Assembly: GCA_030428695.1 (NCBI GenBank)
Contig: JAUIEM010000011.1
Coordinates: forward strand, 1 to 45,142
Reading direction: 5' to 3'
DNA from: a bacterium
Lineage (GTDB): Bacteria; Planctomycetota; J058; JAJDCP01
DNA length: 45,142 nt
Shown one piece after another: positions 7,778-15,239 of the stretch. Numbering within the stretch: position 1 is the first letter of the stretch; every line of letters begins with the position of its first letter. The notes under the pieces are model-generated. The model was not told where the DNA came from. It did not search any database and worked only from the letters and a program-made list of their open reading frames with translations. The translations under genes and the position numbers were made by a program.

Positions 7778-9079
7778 TTACGGACGCGCGCTCGCCAGGG
7801 CCCGCTCGACGACCGCGCACAGGGCGGCGGCGACGCGGTCGCAGTCCGCGTCGTCCAGGCAGGCCGGCGGGAGCGTGTACATCACGTTACCCAGGGGCCG
7901 CAGGAGGACGTCCTCCTGGGCCCGGCAGGACGCGCGCAGGACCTCCCCGAAGCCGGACAGGTAGCCATCCTCCGCCGAGGCGATCTCGACCGCGACGATG
8001 CCGCCGAGCCGGCGCAGCTCGCGGACCTCGGGACGCTCTCGCAGGGGCTTCAGGCCGGCGAGGATGCGGGCGCCCTGCGCGGCGAGGCGGGCGGGCGTGT
8101 CCTGTTCCTCGAGCAGGTCGAGGGAGGCGAGGGCGACCGCGCAGCCGAGGGCGTGGGCGGTGAAGCTGTGGCCGTGGAAGAAGGCGTGGGAGCGCTGGTC
8201 GCTGACGAAGCGCGCGTAGGTCTCCTCCTTCATCAGGGTGACGGCCAGCGGCAGCATCCCGCCCGTCAGGCCCTTGGCCAGGCACAGGAAGTCCGGACAG
8301 ATGCCGGCCTGCTCGCAGGCGAAGACGGTGCCGGTGCGGCCGAAGCCGGTCATCACCTCGTCGGCGAGCAGCGGCACCCCGTAGCGGTCGCACAGCGAGC
8401 GGGCGTCCCGGAGGAAGTCCGCGCCGTGCATGATCATGCCCTCGGCTCCCTGGACCAGGGGCTCGAGGATGAAGCCCGCACAGCGCTCCCCGAGCCGCTC
8501 GAAGCAGGCCTCGAGGGCCCCGGCCTCGGCCGGGACCCGGTCGACCCCGAACATCAGCGGGGCGAACTGGGCGAAGAAGGGCGCCGGCTCGCCGACCGCC
8601 ATCGCCCCGAAGGTGTCGCCGTGGTAACCCCCCTCGAGGGCGACGAAGCGCTGCCGTTGCTTCTCGCCCCGCCGCACCCACTGCAGGAAGCAGGCCTTGA
8701 GGGCGACCTCGACCGCGGTGCTGCCGTCGTCGCTGTAGAACACGCGGGTCAGGCCGCCGTCCTCGGCGGGCAGGCGCCGGGCGAGCTCGACCAGGCGGGC
8801 GGCCAGCCGCGCGGCCGGCGGATGGCTGCAGCCGGCGTACAGCACGTGGTCGAGGCGGGCGGCCTGGTCGCGCAGGGCAGCGACCAGCCGGGGGTGGCAG
8901 TGGCCGTGGAGGATGGTCCACCACGAGCTGATCGCGTCGAGCATGCGCCGCCCGTCGGCGAGCTCCAGCCACGCACCCTCGGCGGCGACCACCGGCAGGG
9001 GCTCCGGCTCGAGGCCGTGCTGGGTGTAGGGATGCCAGCAGTGCTTCGCGTCGAGGGCCAACCAGGGCGGAGAGCTCAC
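7778..9079 (-). CDS. bioA: Adenosylmethionine-8-amino-7-oxononanoate aminotransferase (biotin synthesis)
   Basis: A 433-residue PLP enzyme that converts KAPA to DAPA using S-adenosylmethionine as amino donor. Family signatures are HCWHPYTQHGLEP near the start, SSWWTILHGHCHPR (the BioA substrate motif), the FYSDDGSTAVEVALK region, LLADEVMTGFGRTG, and the PLP lysine in LCLAKGLTGG (about Lys269). The likely start is the GTG at 9079: GGAGG is seven bases upstream, and the codon overlaps the bioD stop as GTGA. The ATG two codons earlier is only one base from that ribosome site. It is the third gene of the bioB, bioFD, bioA operon. Confidence 0.93.
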   Translation of the reverse strand: MSSPPWLALDAKHCWHPYTQHGLEPEPLPVVAAEGAWLELADGRRMLDAISSWWTILHGHCHPRLVAALRDQAARLDHVLYAGCSHPPAARLAARLVELARRLPAEDGGLTRVFYSDDGSTAVEVALKACFLQWVRRGEKQRQRFVALEGGYHGDTFGAMAVGEPAPFFAQFAPLMFGVDRVPAEAGALEACFERLGERCAGFILEPLVQGAEGMIMHGADFLRDARSLCDRYGVPLLADEVMTGFGRTGTVFACEQAGICPDFLCLAKGLTGGMLPLAVTLMKEETYARFVSDQRSHAFFHGHSFTAHALGCAVALASLDLLEEQDTPARLAAQGARILAGLKPLRERPEVRELRRLGGIVAVEIASAEDGYLSGFGEVLRASCRAQEDVLLRPLGNVMYTLPPACLDDADCDRVAAALCAVVERALASARP

Positions 9080-10920
9080 AGCCATGCCTCCAGGCCGGCC
9101 GTCTCCAGCCAGGCGTCGATGGTCCGGGGTCCGAGGGGGAGAAGCGGCGGAAGCTCGACCAGCGGCAGCCCCGGCAGCCAGCGGCGCAGGGTCGCGACGT
9201 TGGCAGGGTGGGGCGGCCCGGACAGGATCAGCGCGCGCAGCTGCAGCCCCCGCCGGCGCGCCGCCTCGACGCTGAGCAGGGTGTGGTTGAGCGTGCCGAG
9301 GCCGCTGCGGGCGACCAGCACCAGGGGCAGGCCGAGGGCGGCGAGCAGGTCGGCCTGGTCCTCCGTGTCGTTCAGCGGCACCCGCAGCCCGCCGGCGCAC
9401 TCGAGCACCCAGCGGGCCGCGGGGGCCTCGGCCAGGCGGGCGCGCACGCCGTCGCGCACCTCCGCGAGGGAGACCGTCGTGCCCGCGTGCGCCGCAGCCT
9501 GGTCGACGGATGCCGGGAGAGGCAGCGCGCGCACCGGGGGTGGCGTCGCCTGCGGAGGAAGCTGCGCGAGCGCGCGCACCGTCGCGGTGTCGGAGACCTC
9601 GCCGGTCTGCAGCGGCTTGAGGTAGCGCACGTCCTCGGCGATCCGCCGCAGGGCCCGGAGCAGCACCGCGCTGACGGTGGTCTTGCCGATGTCGGTGTCG
9701 GTGCCACACACGACCAGGGGGGGCGTGCTGACCTCGGCAGGGTGCGCTCTTCCCGAGGTAGGGGCGGGGTTCACCTCCGCCCGTCGGGCGGGAACCGACC
9801 CTGCGCTGCGGTCTGCCCCCGGGAGCTCCTCCGCCGCCGCGCGCAGCACCCCCGCCAGGCGCGCGACCTCCTCGGCGGTGTGGTCGGCGTGGCACACGAT
9901 GCGCAGCCGGCTGCTCCCCGGCGGCACCGTCGGCGGGCGCACCGCCCGCACGTCGAAGCCGGCGGCGCGCGCGGCCTCCGCCAGGCGCAGCGCGCGCTCC
10001 GGGGAGCCGAGCAGCACGGGCACGATCGCGCTCTCGCCGCGGGTCTCGAGGCCACCGTCGGCCAAGAGACCCCGCAGCGCGGCTGCCCGGGCGAGGGCGC
10101 GCCGACCGCGCTCCGGCTCGGCGCGGACGACTGCGATCGCCCGGATCAGGGCAGCGGCGCTCGCGGGCGGGATCGCCGTCGTGTAGACGAAGGAGCGCCC
10201 GAAGTTGAGCAGCCAGTCGATGGTCGTGCGGGCGGCGCAGACGAAGGCGCCGTGCACACCGAGGGCCTTGCCCCCGGTCAGCATCGTCGCGAGCAGCCGG
10301 GGATGCGGCGCCGGAGCGGGGAACAGGCCGACGGCGTGGGCGCGGTCGAGGTACAGCCAGGCGTCGTGTTCCTCCGCGAGGCGGAGGAGCTCCCGGAGCG
10401 GGGCCCGGTCGCCGTCCATCGAGTAGACCTCCTCGACGACGATCAGCCGCCGCCGGCAGTCCTTCGCGGCGGCGAGCTGGGCGTCGAGGGCTTCGAGGTC
10501 GCTGTGGGGGAAGATCCTCCGCCGCGCCCGCCCGAGCCGGATGCCGTCGATCAGCGAGGCGTGGTTGAGGGCGTCGCTGAAGACGGCGTCGTCCCGTCCG
10601 AGCACGCTGCCGAGCAGGGCCTGGTTGGCCTGCCAGCCGCTCGGGAAGAGCAGCGCCGCCTCGGTCCCCTGCCAGGCCGCGGCCGCGGCCTCGGCCTCGG
10701 CGTGGGGCGGAAGCTGGCCGCGCAGCAGCCGGGCCGCCGGCGCGCCCGCTCCCCAGGCTTCCAACGCCTCCCGCGCCGCCGCCACCAGGCGGGGGTCGCG
10801 GGCGAGGGCGAGGTAGTCGTTGCTGGTGAAGTCGCGTCCGGCGGGCAGGGCGAGGCTGCGCAACAGGCCGCGGCGCTCGCGCTCGGCCAGCTCGCGGGCC
10901 AGGCCGGCGAGGAGCTGCAT
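9076..10920 (-). CDS. bioFD: Fused BioF-BioD: 8-amino-7-oxononanoate synthase and dethiobiotin synthetase
   Basis: A single 614-residue reading frame. Residues about 1-360 are BioF, a PLP enzyme condensing pimeloyl-thioester and alanine: DFTSNDYLALARDPR, DALNHASLIDGIRLGRARRR, LDRAHAVG, and the PLP lysine in TGGKALGVHG (about Lys218). Residues about 400-614 are BioD, an ATP-dependent carboxylase: P-loop GTDTDIGKTT (Lys about 413), KPLQTG, and ECAGGLRVPL, where most BioD proteins have EGAGG. A linker of about 40 residues rich in Pro, Ala, Arg and Gly joins them; part of it is encoded by a palindromic repeat found elsewhere in the window. The ATG overlaps the bioB stop (TGATG) with GGAG upstream. 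A natural order of steps (BioF, BioA, BioD) is bridged by the adjacent bioA. Confidence 0.92.
   Translation of the reverse strand: MQLLAGLARELAERERRGLLRSLALPAGRDFTSNDYLALARDPRLVAAAREALEAWGAGAPAARLLRGQLPPHAEAEAAAAAWQGTEAALLFPSGWQANQALLGSVLGRDDAVFSDALNHASLIDGIRLGRARRRIFPHSDLEALDAQLAAAKDCRRRLIVVEEVYSMDGDRAPLRELLRLAEEHDAWLYLDRAHAVGLFPAPAPHPRLLATMLTGGKALGVHGAFVCAARTTIDWLLNFGRSFVYTTAIPPASAAALIRAIAVVRAEPERGRRALARAAALRGLLADGGLETRGESAIVPVLLGSPERALRLAEAARAAGFDVRAVRPPTVPPGSSRLRIVCHADHTAEEVARLAGVLRAAAEELPGADRSAGSVPARRAEVNPAPTSGRAHPAEVSTPPLVVCGTDTDIGKTTVSAVLLRALRRIAEDVRYLKPLQTGEVSDTATVRALAQLPPQATPPPVRALPLPASVDQAAAHAGTTVSLAEVRDGVRARLAEAPAARWVLECAGGLRVPLNDTEDQADLLAALGLPLVLVARSGLGTLNHTLLSVEAARRRGLQLRALILSGPPHPANVATLRRWLPGLPLVELPPLLPLGPRTIDAWLETAGLEAWL
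9758..9786 (+). repeat. 29-bp palindromic repeat inside the bioF-bioD linker
   Basis: GTAGGGGCGGGGTTCACCTC (first 20 bases) folds as a hairpin: GGGCGG at 9762-9767 pairs with CCGCCC at 9777-9782. A second hairpin, CCGCCCG T CGGGCGG, overlaps it at 9777-9791. The same 29-mer occurs at 30229-30257 with two differences that are the two halves of one stem pair (C-G becomes A-T). A more diverged copy is found on the other strand at 30167-30194. Here the repeat is translated as part of the linker (RRAEVNPAPT). Confidence 0.75.
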
Positions 10921-11882
10921 CAGCTCTCCGCGCCGCAGGGAGCGCCCTGGGCCTTCAGCCCGAGCCGCGCGAACAGGTGGGCGTCGGCGTCGGGGTCGCA
11001 GTTCGCGGTGGTCAGGAGCTTGTCGCCGAGGAAGATCGAGTTCGCCCCGGCGAGGAAGCACATCGCCTGGGTCGCATCGTTCAGCCCGCGCCGCCCGGCG
11101 CTCAGCCGCACGTAGGCCCGCGGCATCGCGATGCGGGCGGTCGCCACGGCGCGCACCAGCTCGTCCCAGGGCAGGGGCTCGCGCGCGCCGAGCGGCGTGC
11201 CGGAGACCGCGACCAGGCAGTTGATCGGCACGCTCTCCGGCTGGGGATCGAGGGAGGCGAGCTGGTGCAGCAGCGCGACCCGATCGCTGCGGCTCTCGCC
11301 CATACCGAGGATGCCCCCGCAGCAGACCTTCATGCCGGCCCGCTGCACGCAGGCGATGGTGTCGAGGCGCTCCTGGTAGGTGCGGGTCGTCACGACCTCG
11401 GGGTAGAACTCCTCGGAGGTGTCGAGGTTGTGGTTGTAGTAGTCGAGGCCCGCCGCGGCGAGCTTCTCGGCCTGCCCGTCGTCGAGCATGCCGAGCGTCG
11501 CGCACGTCTCGAGGCCGAGCGCCTTGACCCGCGACACCATCGAGCACACCCGGGCGAAGTCCTCGTTGTCCTTCACCCCGCGCCAGGCCGCGCCCATGCA
11601 GAAACGGTCGGCGCCCCCGTCGCGGGCGAGGGTCGCGGCCTGCACGACCGCCTCTTCGTCCATCAAAGGAGCGCGCTCGAGGGAGGTGTCATAGTGGGCC
11701 GACTGCGAGCAGTAGCGGCAGTCTTCCGGACAGGCCCCGGTCTTGATGTTCAGCAGCGTCGCGCACTGCACGCTCTGCGGGTCGTGGTGGGCGCGGTGCA
11801 CCTCGGCGGCCGCGAACACCAGCTCGAGCAGAGGGCGTTCGTACAGAAGGGCGAGCTCGTCCCGGCTGAAGGTGGTCGGCAT
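10920..11882 (-). CDS. bioB: Biotin synthase (radical SAM)
   Basis: A 320-residue radical-SAM enzyme inserting sulphur into dethiobiotin. It shows the radical-SAM cluster motif CPEDCRYC, preceded by [11 protein letters not shown] and followed by SQSAHYDT. Further BioB landmarks are [37 protein letters not shown], and the Arg of RLSAGR that ligates the [2Fe-2S] sulphur source. Length is normal (about 320-345). GAGGAG lies three bases before ATG. It is the first gene of the biotin operon. No bioC, bioH or bioW is present here, so the pimeloyl precursor must be made from genes elsewhere. Confidence 0.97.
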   Translation of the reverse strand: MPTTFSRDELALLYERPLLELVFAAAEVHRAHHDPQSVQCATLLNIKTGACPEDCRYCSQSAHYDTSLERAPLMDEEAVVQAATLARDGGADRFCMGAAWRGVKDNEDFARVCSMVSRVKALGLETCATLGMLDDGQAEKLAAAGLDYYNHNLDTSEEFYPEVVTTRTYQERLDTIACVQRAGMKVCCGGILGMGESRSDRVALLHQLASLDPQPESVPINCLVAVSGTPLGAREPLPWDELVRAVATARIAMPRAYVRLSAGRRGLNDATQAMCFLAGANSIFLGDKLLTTANCDPDADAHLFARLGLKAQGAPCGAES

Positions 11883-11912
11883 CGGCTCCTCGCGGGGAGT
11901 GGGTGGGGGCCG

Positions 11913-11921
11913 AGTGTAGCA
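11913..11921 (-). promoter_or_regulatory. Extended -10 promoter element before bioB
   Basis: On the minus strand this reads TGCTACACT, identical to the element before the Rieske operon, 30 bases before the bioB ATG. A GC-rich hairpin sits directly upstream where a -35 box would lie. Confidence 0.5.
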
Positions 11922-11926
11922 GAGGG

Positions 11927-11940
11927 GGCGGACCTCCGCC
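11927..11940. promoter_or_regulatory. Perfect hairpin upstream of bioB (terminator, operator or repeat relic)
   Basis: GGCGGA CC TCCGCC is a perfect six-base-pair inverted repeat between the rhodanese stop and the bioB promoter. It may end rhodanese transcription, although no T-run follows, or act as an operator on the biotin promoter. Its core (GGGGCGG then ACCTCCGCC) resembles the window's 29-bp hairpin repeat with the loop side shortened. Confidence 0.35.
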
Positions 11941-11943
11941 AGC

Positions 11944-12477
11944 TCAGGGCGCGTAGCGTCTCTGCTCCGCCGGCACCAGATGCTCCCAGGCCGGGGCGTA
12001 GGGATGGACCACCGACACCGTCTCCGCCCCGCGCGCCAGGGGCCGCCCCTCGAGCGCCCAGCGGAAGATCGAGCCCTCGAGGTTCGCTGCGGGCACGCCC
12101 GCCTTCCGCAGACGCGCGACGAAGTGCGACGACCGCCAGCCGAGTGAGCAGTAGGCGACCAGCTCCCGCCCCGCGTGCTCCGTCCCCGGCAGCCAGGCGC
12201 TGTCCGGCGGCACGTGCAGGGCGCCGGGCAGGTGGCTGACGGCGAACTCCTCGGCGCTGCGGATGTCGAGCAGCAGCGGCGGATCCTCCGCGGCCAGCCG
12301 CACGGCGAGGGACTCCGGAGCCAGCTGGGGAACCTCCGGAAACCGCGCCCGCACCGCCCGCTCGGCGAGCGCGAGACGCCAGTCCCCGGGCATCCAGCGC
12401 CACGCGACCAGCGCCATCAGCGCCGCGCCCCCAAGGCCGAGGAGGAGCAGCCGGAGACGTTTCCCCCGCTTCCTCAC
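11944..12477 (-). CDS. Membrane-anchored rhodanese-like protein
   Basis: A 177-residue protein with an N-terminal membrane anchor ([17 protein letters not shown], residues 10-26) and a rhodanese domain: [20 protein letters not shown], then the active-site loop [11 protein letters not shown] with the catalytic cysteine, and [14 protein letters not shown]. Rhodaneses transfer sulphane sulphur; the loop CSLGWRS is the single-domain GlpE/PspE kind. The start is GTG and overlaps the upstream stop (GTGA). It is 61 bases upstream of bioB on the same strand; a sulphur link to BioB is possible but not shown. Confidence 0.85.
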   Translation of the reverse strand: MRKRGKRLRLLLLGLGGAALMALVAWRWMPGDWRLALAERAVRARFPEVPQLAPESLAVRLAAEDPPLLLDIRSAEEFAVSHLPGALHVPPDSAWLPGTEHAGRELVAYCSLGWRSSHFVARLRKAGVPAANLEGSIFRWALEGRPLARGAETVSVVHPYAPAWEHLVPAEQRRYAP

Positions 12478-12800
12478 GCTCTCTCCCGTCCCTCCAGCGC
12501 CGCGATCTCGAGCTCGAGCTTGCGCCGCCCGGCCTCGCAGTATGCCCGCGCCGCCTCGACCAGGCCGACCCCGGCCTCGAGCAGCTGCTCGTTCTTGTCG
12601 AGCAGGGTCTGCACCCGGCCGATCAGGCCGCCCGTCTTGCCGATCAGACCGCCGGTGTGCTCGATCAGCCCGCCGGTCTTGCCGATCAGTCCCCGCCCGT
12701 CGCGCATCAGCTCCTGGCCGAGGCCGATGGCGGGGTAGCCGGCGTCCAGGCTCTTCTCCAACTTCGCGATCAGCTGGCTGGCTTCGCGCAGCATGCCCAT
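12474..12800 (-). CDS. Small protein with four tandem seven-residue GLIGKTG repeats
   Basis: A 108-residue protein of unknown family. Residues 37-64 are four tandem heptads: GLIGKTG, GLIEHTG, GLIGKTG, GLIGRVQ. They are flanked by charged helices (LREASQLIAKLEKSLDA before; LLDKNEQLLEAGVGLVEAAR and [17 protein letters not shown] after). This is compatible with a coiled coil or amphipathic helix. The start has GGAGG six bases upstream. The stop overlaps the GTG of the rhodanese gene by four bases, so the two are translationally coupled. No signal peptide. Confidence 0.65.
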   Translation of the reverse strand: MGMLREASQLIAKLEKSLDAGYPAIGLGQELMRDGRGLIGKTGGLIEHTGGLIGKTGGLIGRVQTLLDKNEQLLEAGVGLVEAARAYCEAGRRKLELEIAALEGRERA

Positions 12801-13017
12801 GATGTGCCTCCGGTGTGGGTTGCGCTCCTACTCCTACACGATGGGGGGCGCGGTGTCGCGATGGTCTGTGAGCGCCGAGCAGTCGTCGACGGCCTCCGAT
12901 CTGACGGTGTCGGGACTATGATCTTGCCTTCCCATGGGCACGCTTGGCCCGTGCATACCTTCCTCGATCGATGCTCACGAAAGGCAGGCGCAGCAATCGG
13001 GACGCGGAGGAGGGGAG
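12801..13017. other. Intergenic region without a recognised gene
   Basis: Spacer between the divergent repeat-protein gene and the GxxExxY element. It contains TATGAT at 12917-12922, a possible -10 pointing toward the element, but no clear -35. No convincing coding sequence is seen. Confidence 0.4.
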
Positions 13018-13021
13018 TTTT

Positions 13022-13062
13022 AACGCAGAGGCGCAGAGGAGCAGAGGAGCAGAGGCGCAGAG
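13022..13062 (+). repeat. Left inverted array of 8-bp CGCAGAGG units
   Basis: Five consecutive 8-bp units after AA: CGCAGAGG, CGCAGAGG, AGCAGAGG, AGCAGAGG and CGCAGAG. Matches in inverted orientation the array at 13682-13718, and in direct orientation that at 30055-30089. Confidence 0.85.
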
Positions 13063-13156
13063 CGGGCCTCTGCCGACGGTCGGGGGAGCCCGCGGGATGT
13101 GCCGGTCCTTGAAGTTCAAGTCTGGCGCAGAGAACGTGCCACAGAGAGGGAACAAA

Positions 13157-13537
13157 GTGAGAGACAATCAGATCACAGGCACGATTGTCGATGCCACGAT
13201 CGAAGTGCACAGGACCCTTGGTGGCCCCGGCCTGTTGGAGAGCCTCTATGAAGAGAGCCTTGCCTACGAGTTGCAGCTTCGTGGCTACGAGGTGCAGCGC
13301 CAGGTGTCCGTCCCTGTCACCTACAAGGGCAATCCGCTGGCGCACCCCCTGAAGATCGACCTGCTCGTGATGCGCCGTGTCATCGTAGAGTGCAAGGCAA
13401 CAACGAAGTACAACGCCGTGTACGAAGCCCAGGTTCTCACCTACCTACGACTACTGCAGCTCAATGTGGGGATGGTGATCAACTTCGGGGAGAGACTCGT
13501 CAAAGATGGCATCCGCCGTGTAGTCAACAGGTTGTAG
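13157..13537 (+). CDS. GxxExxY family protein
   Basis: A 126-residue protein of the GxxExxY family. The name-giving motif is GLLESLYEE, preceded by TGTIVDATIEVHRTLGGP and followed by LKIDLLVMRRVIVECKATT, MVINFGERLVKDGIRRVVN. The IDLL and ECKA pieces resemble a PD-(D/E)XK-type nuclease core, which is how the family is often viewed. Function is unproven. I start at the GTG at 13157 (GAGAGGGA just upstream), which gives the usual 125-130 residue length. A longer in-frame opening exists from 12944, but it reads through the repeat array (NAEAQRSRGAE), which I take as non-coding. It lies inside the inverted arrays. Confidence 0.85.
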   Translation: MRDNQITGTIVDATIEVHRTLGGPGLLESLYEESLAYELQLRGYEVQRQVSVPVTYKGNPLAHPLKIDLLVMRRVIVECKATTKYNAVYEAQVLTYLRLLQLNVGMVINFGERLVKDGIRRVVNRL

Positions 13538-13681
13538 AAGCCGTAGTTTACGTAGCGCTCATCCTGTGCTTTGCCTTCTGGCAGAAGACCCTGCGAACAA
13601 CCAGGTGAACCTGCGAGGTCCAGGTCCGCTCTTCGCATTGTTCTCCTCCGCTCCGCAATCCTACACCCGAAGGCTGAGGGA

Positions 13682-13718
13682 CTCTCTGCGCCTCTACTCC
13701 TCTGCGCCTCTGCGTTGA
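13682..13718 (-). repeat. Right inverted array of 8-bp CGCAGAGG units
   Basis: Read on the minus strand: TTCAACGCAGAGGCGCAGAG, then GAGTAGAGGCGCAGAG. It is the inverted counterpart of the array at 13022-13062 and closes the GxxExxY element. Confidence 0.85.
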
Positions 13719-13795
13719 ATTCCGTTTTTCCTCTTCTGCTCCGTACGACTTGGGAAGTCGGCCGTCTTCTATCGGCGCTCCCCAACCGTTCTACG

Positions 13796-15172
13796 CTACG
13801 ACCCCGCGTCCTCCAACCATCCGTACCGCTCGTCGAACAGCCCCGCCTCCAGCTCGAGCACCGGCAGCTCCGACAAAGCCGCTGGCAGACCGTCGGGGAA
13901 GGCGTCGAGGCCGGAGCGCACGTCGCCTTCCGCGCCGATCGCGAAGAGCAGCTCGGTGTCTCCGCTCGCGAGCACGACACACAGCCAGGAGCCCTGGTCG
14001 TCGGTGGCACGCCAGACCTGGAAGGCGAACGGCTCGGTCGGGCCGAGCAGGCCGTCGAGGAGGCGCTGGAGCTCCTCGGTGCGGGCCTCGTCGAGGCCGG
14101 TGTCGTCGACCTCGAGCGGACGGTGGTAGCGCAGGAACATCGTCGAGGTCGCGCGCAGGGCCGAGAGCAGCTCGGGTGAGCGCATCCGCTCCATCAGCCA
14201 GAGGTTGGCCGGGAGCGTGATCTTGTCCCGCGTCACCGCCCAGCCGGCCGCGCCGAAGGCGAGCGCGAGGGGCAGGGAGACCAGCAGGAGCGCGCGGGAG
14301 GTGCGGACCCGCCCGCGGTGGCTGAGGGAGATCGCCGAGACCATCGCCGGCAGCAGCAGGCCGACCAGGGGGATCAGCAGCAGCACGATCGTGGCGCACA
14401 CCGTCAGCAGGGCCATCGACAGGGGGATGTAGGGAGTGATCTCCGTCCACGAGGTCACGACATCGACGAGCAGCACCGCGCTGATCAGGGCGATCGGCTT
14501 GAGGAACAGCCACAGCTCGCGGCGCGCGGTCTTCGAGAACAGCAGCGCGAAAGGCGTGACCAGGGGATAGAAGAGGTAGTACAGGAAGGCGCGCGGACGG
14601 TGCTCGAAGTAGAAGCCCTCGAGCTTGCGCAGCTCGCGCAGCACGCCGCCGACGATCGGCGTATCGAGCAGGCGGGGATGGCGGCGGAACAGGTCGCCGG
14701 CCCATTGCAGGTGGCTGGTCACGAGCAGGATGGCGGCGACGATCAGCAGCACCTCGAGCTTGCCGATCATGAAGCCCGCCATCGCGAGCGCCGCCGGGGC
14801 GACCGCCCAGAAGCCGAGCACGAGCACGAGCTCGAGCTTCGCCCCGATCCCCTCGTCGCCGGCCCAGGGGGCGCGGCGGGGGACGCGCCGGGCGAAGCGC
14901 TGGGGGTCGGCGGCGAACTGCTTCGCGAGCTTCGCGTTGCTGCGCTGGACCAACCACGGCAGCAGCAACAGGTCGAGCGCCAGCCCGAGGCCGAGACAGC
15001 CGAAGCTCAGCAGGTACAGCACGCCGCTGAACCAGCGCCGCAGGTAGAAGCGGTGGCCGCCGAAGAAGCCGAGCAGCACGAGCAGCAGATAGGCGTGGAG
15101 CAGGGACTTCGCCGGTGCCTGCTCGGGGACCTGCCAGGTGTCGGTGGCGGGGCTCGGGTCGGGGTTCGTCAT
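13796..15172 (-). CDS. TM2-domain multi-pass membrane protein
   Basis: A 458-residue protein. The N-terminal part (residues about 23-75) is a TM2 domain: two membrane helices around the signature LLGFFGGHRFYLRRWFSGVL and a GLGLALDLLLLPWLV helix. About eight more hydrophobic segments follow (for example ALISAVLLVDVVTSW and LLTVCATIVLLLIPLVGLLL), and a soluble C-terminal domain of about 130 residues (LWLMERMRSPELLSALRATS onwards) of unknown family. AAGGAG lies five bases before ATG. The gene is 67 bases downstream of the giant kinase on the same strand, so it may share its message. TM2 proteins have no agreed function in bacteria. Confidence 0.8.
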   Translation of the reverse strand: MTNPDPSPATDTWQVPEQAPAKSLLHAYLLLVLLGFFGGHRFYLRRWFSGVLYLLSFGCLGLGLALDLLLLPWLVQRSNAKLAKQFAADPQRFARRVPRRAPWAGDEGIGAKLELVLVLGFWAVAPAALAMAGFMIGKLEVLLIVAAILLVTSHLQWAGDLFRRHPRLLDTPIVGGVLRELRKLEGFYFEHRPRAFLYYLFYPLVTPFALLFSKTARRELWLFLKPIALISAVLLVDVVTSWTEITPYIPLSMALLTVCATIVLLLIPLVGLLLPAMVSAISLSHRGRVRTSRALLLVSLPLALAFGAAGWAVTRDKITLPANLWLMERMRSPELLSALRATSTMFLRYHRPLEVDDTGLDEARTEELQRLLDGLLGPTEPFAFQVWRATDDQGSWLCVVLASGDTELLFAIGAEGDVRSGLDAFPDGLPAALSELPVLELEAGLFDERYGWLEDAGS

Positions 15173-15239
15173 CGCGGCTCCTTCGAGGCTGGGCCAGCAT
15201 CGGCCATCCGGGCGGGGGCTGCAAGCGGGCGCGCGCGAC

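Larger units (their letters stand above)
13018..13720. mobile_element. Putative IR-flanked element carrying a GxxExxY gene
   Basis: The GxxExxY gene sits between two inverted copies of a repeat array. The left array (13022-13062) is AACGCAGAGGCGCAGAGG followed by further 8-bp units. The right array (13682-13718) is the reverse complement, starting TTCAACGCAGAGGCGCAGAG when read from the outside. The 8-bp unit is CGCAGAGG (variants AGCAGAGG, AGTAGAGG). The same arrays bracket a gene-less segment at 30055-30579. The inverted, gene-framing arrangement and its repetition suggest a mobile or formerly mobile unit. No transposase or clear target-site duplication is seen. Confidence 0.55.

Noticed and set aside
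9080..9085. ATG start for bioA
   Set aside because: Only one base separates it from GGAGG; the GTG at 9079 has seven bases and a GTGA overlap with the upstream stop.
13022..13062. CRISPR array
   Set aside because: The units are contiguous 8-bp tandem repeats without spacers, and no cas gene is present.
12944..13156. N-terminal extension of the GxxExxY protein through the repeat array (NAEAQRSRGAE)
   Set aside because: It translates the 8-bp repeat, has no ribosome site and would exceed the family's usual length; the GTG at 13157 has a better context.
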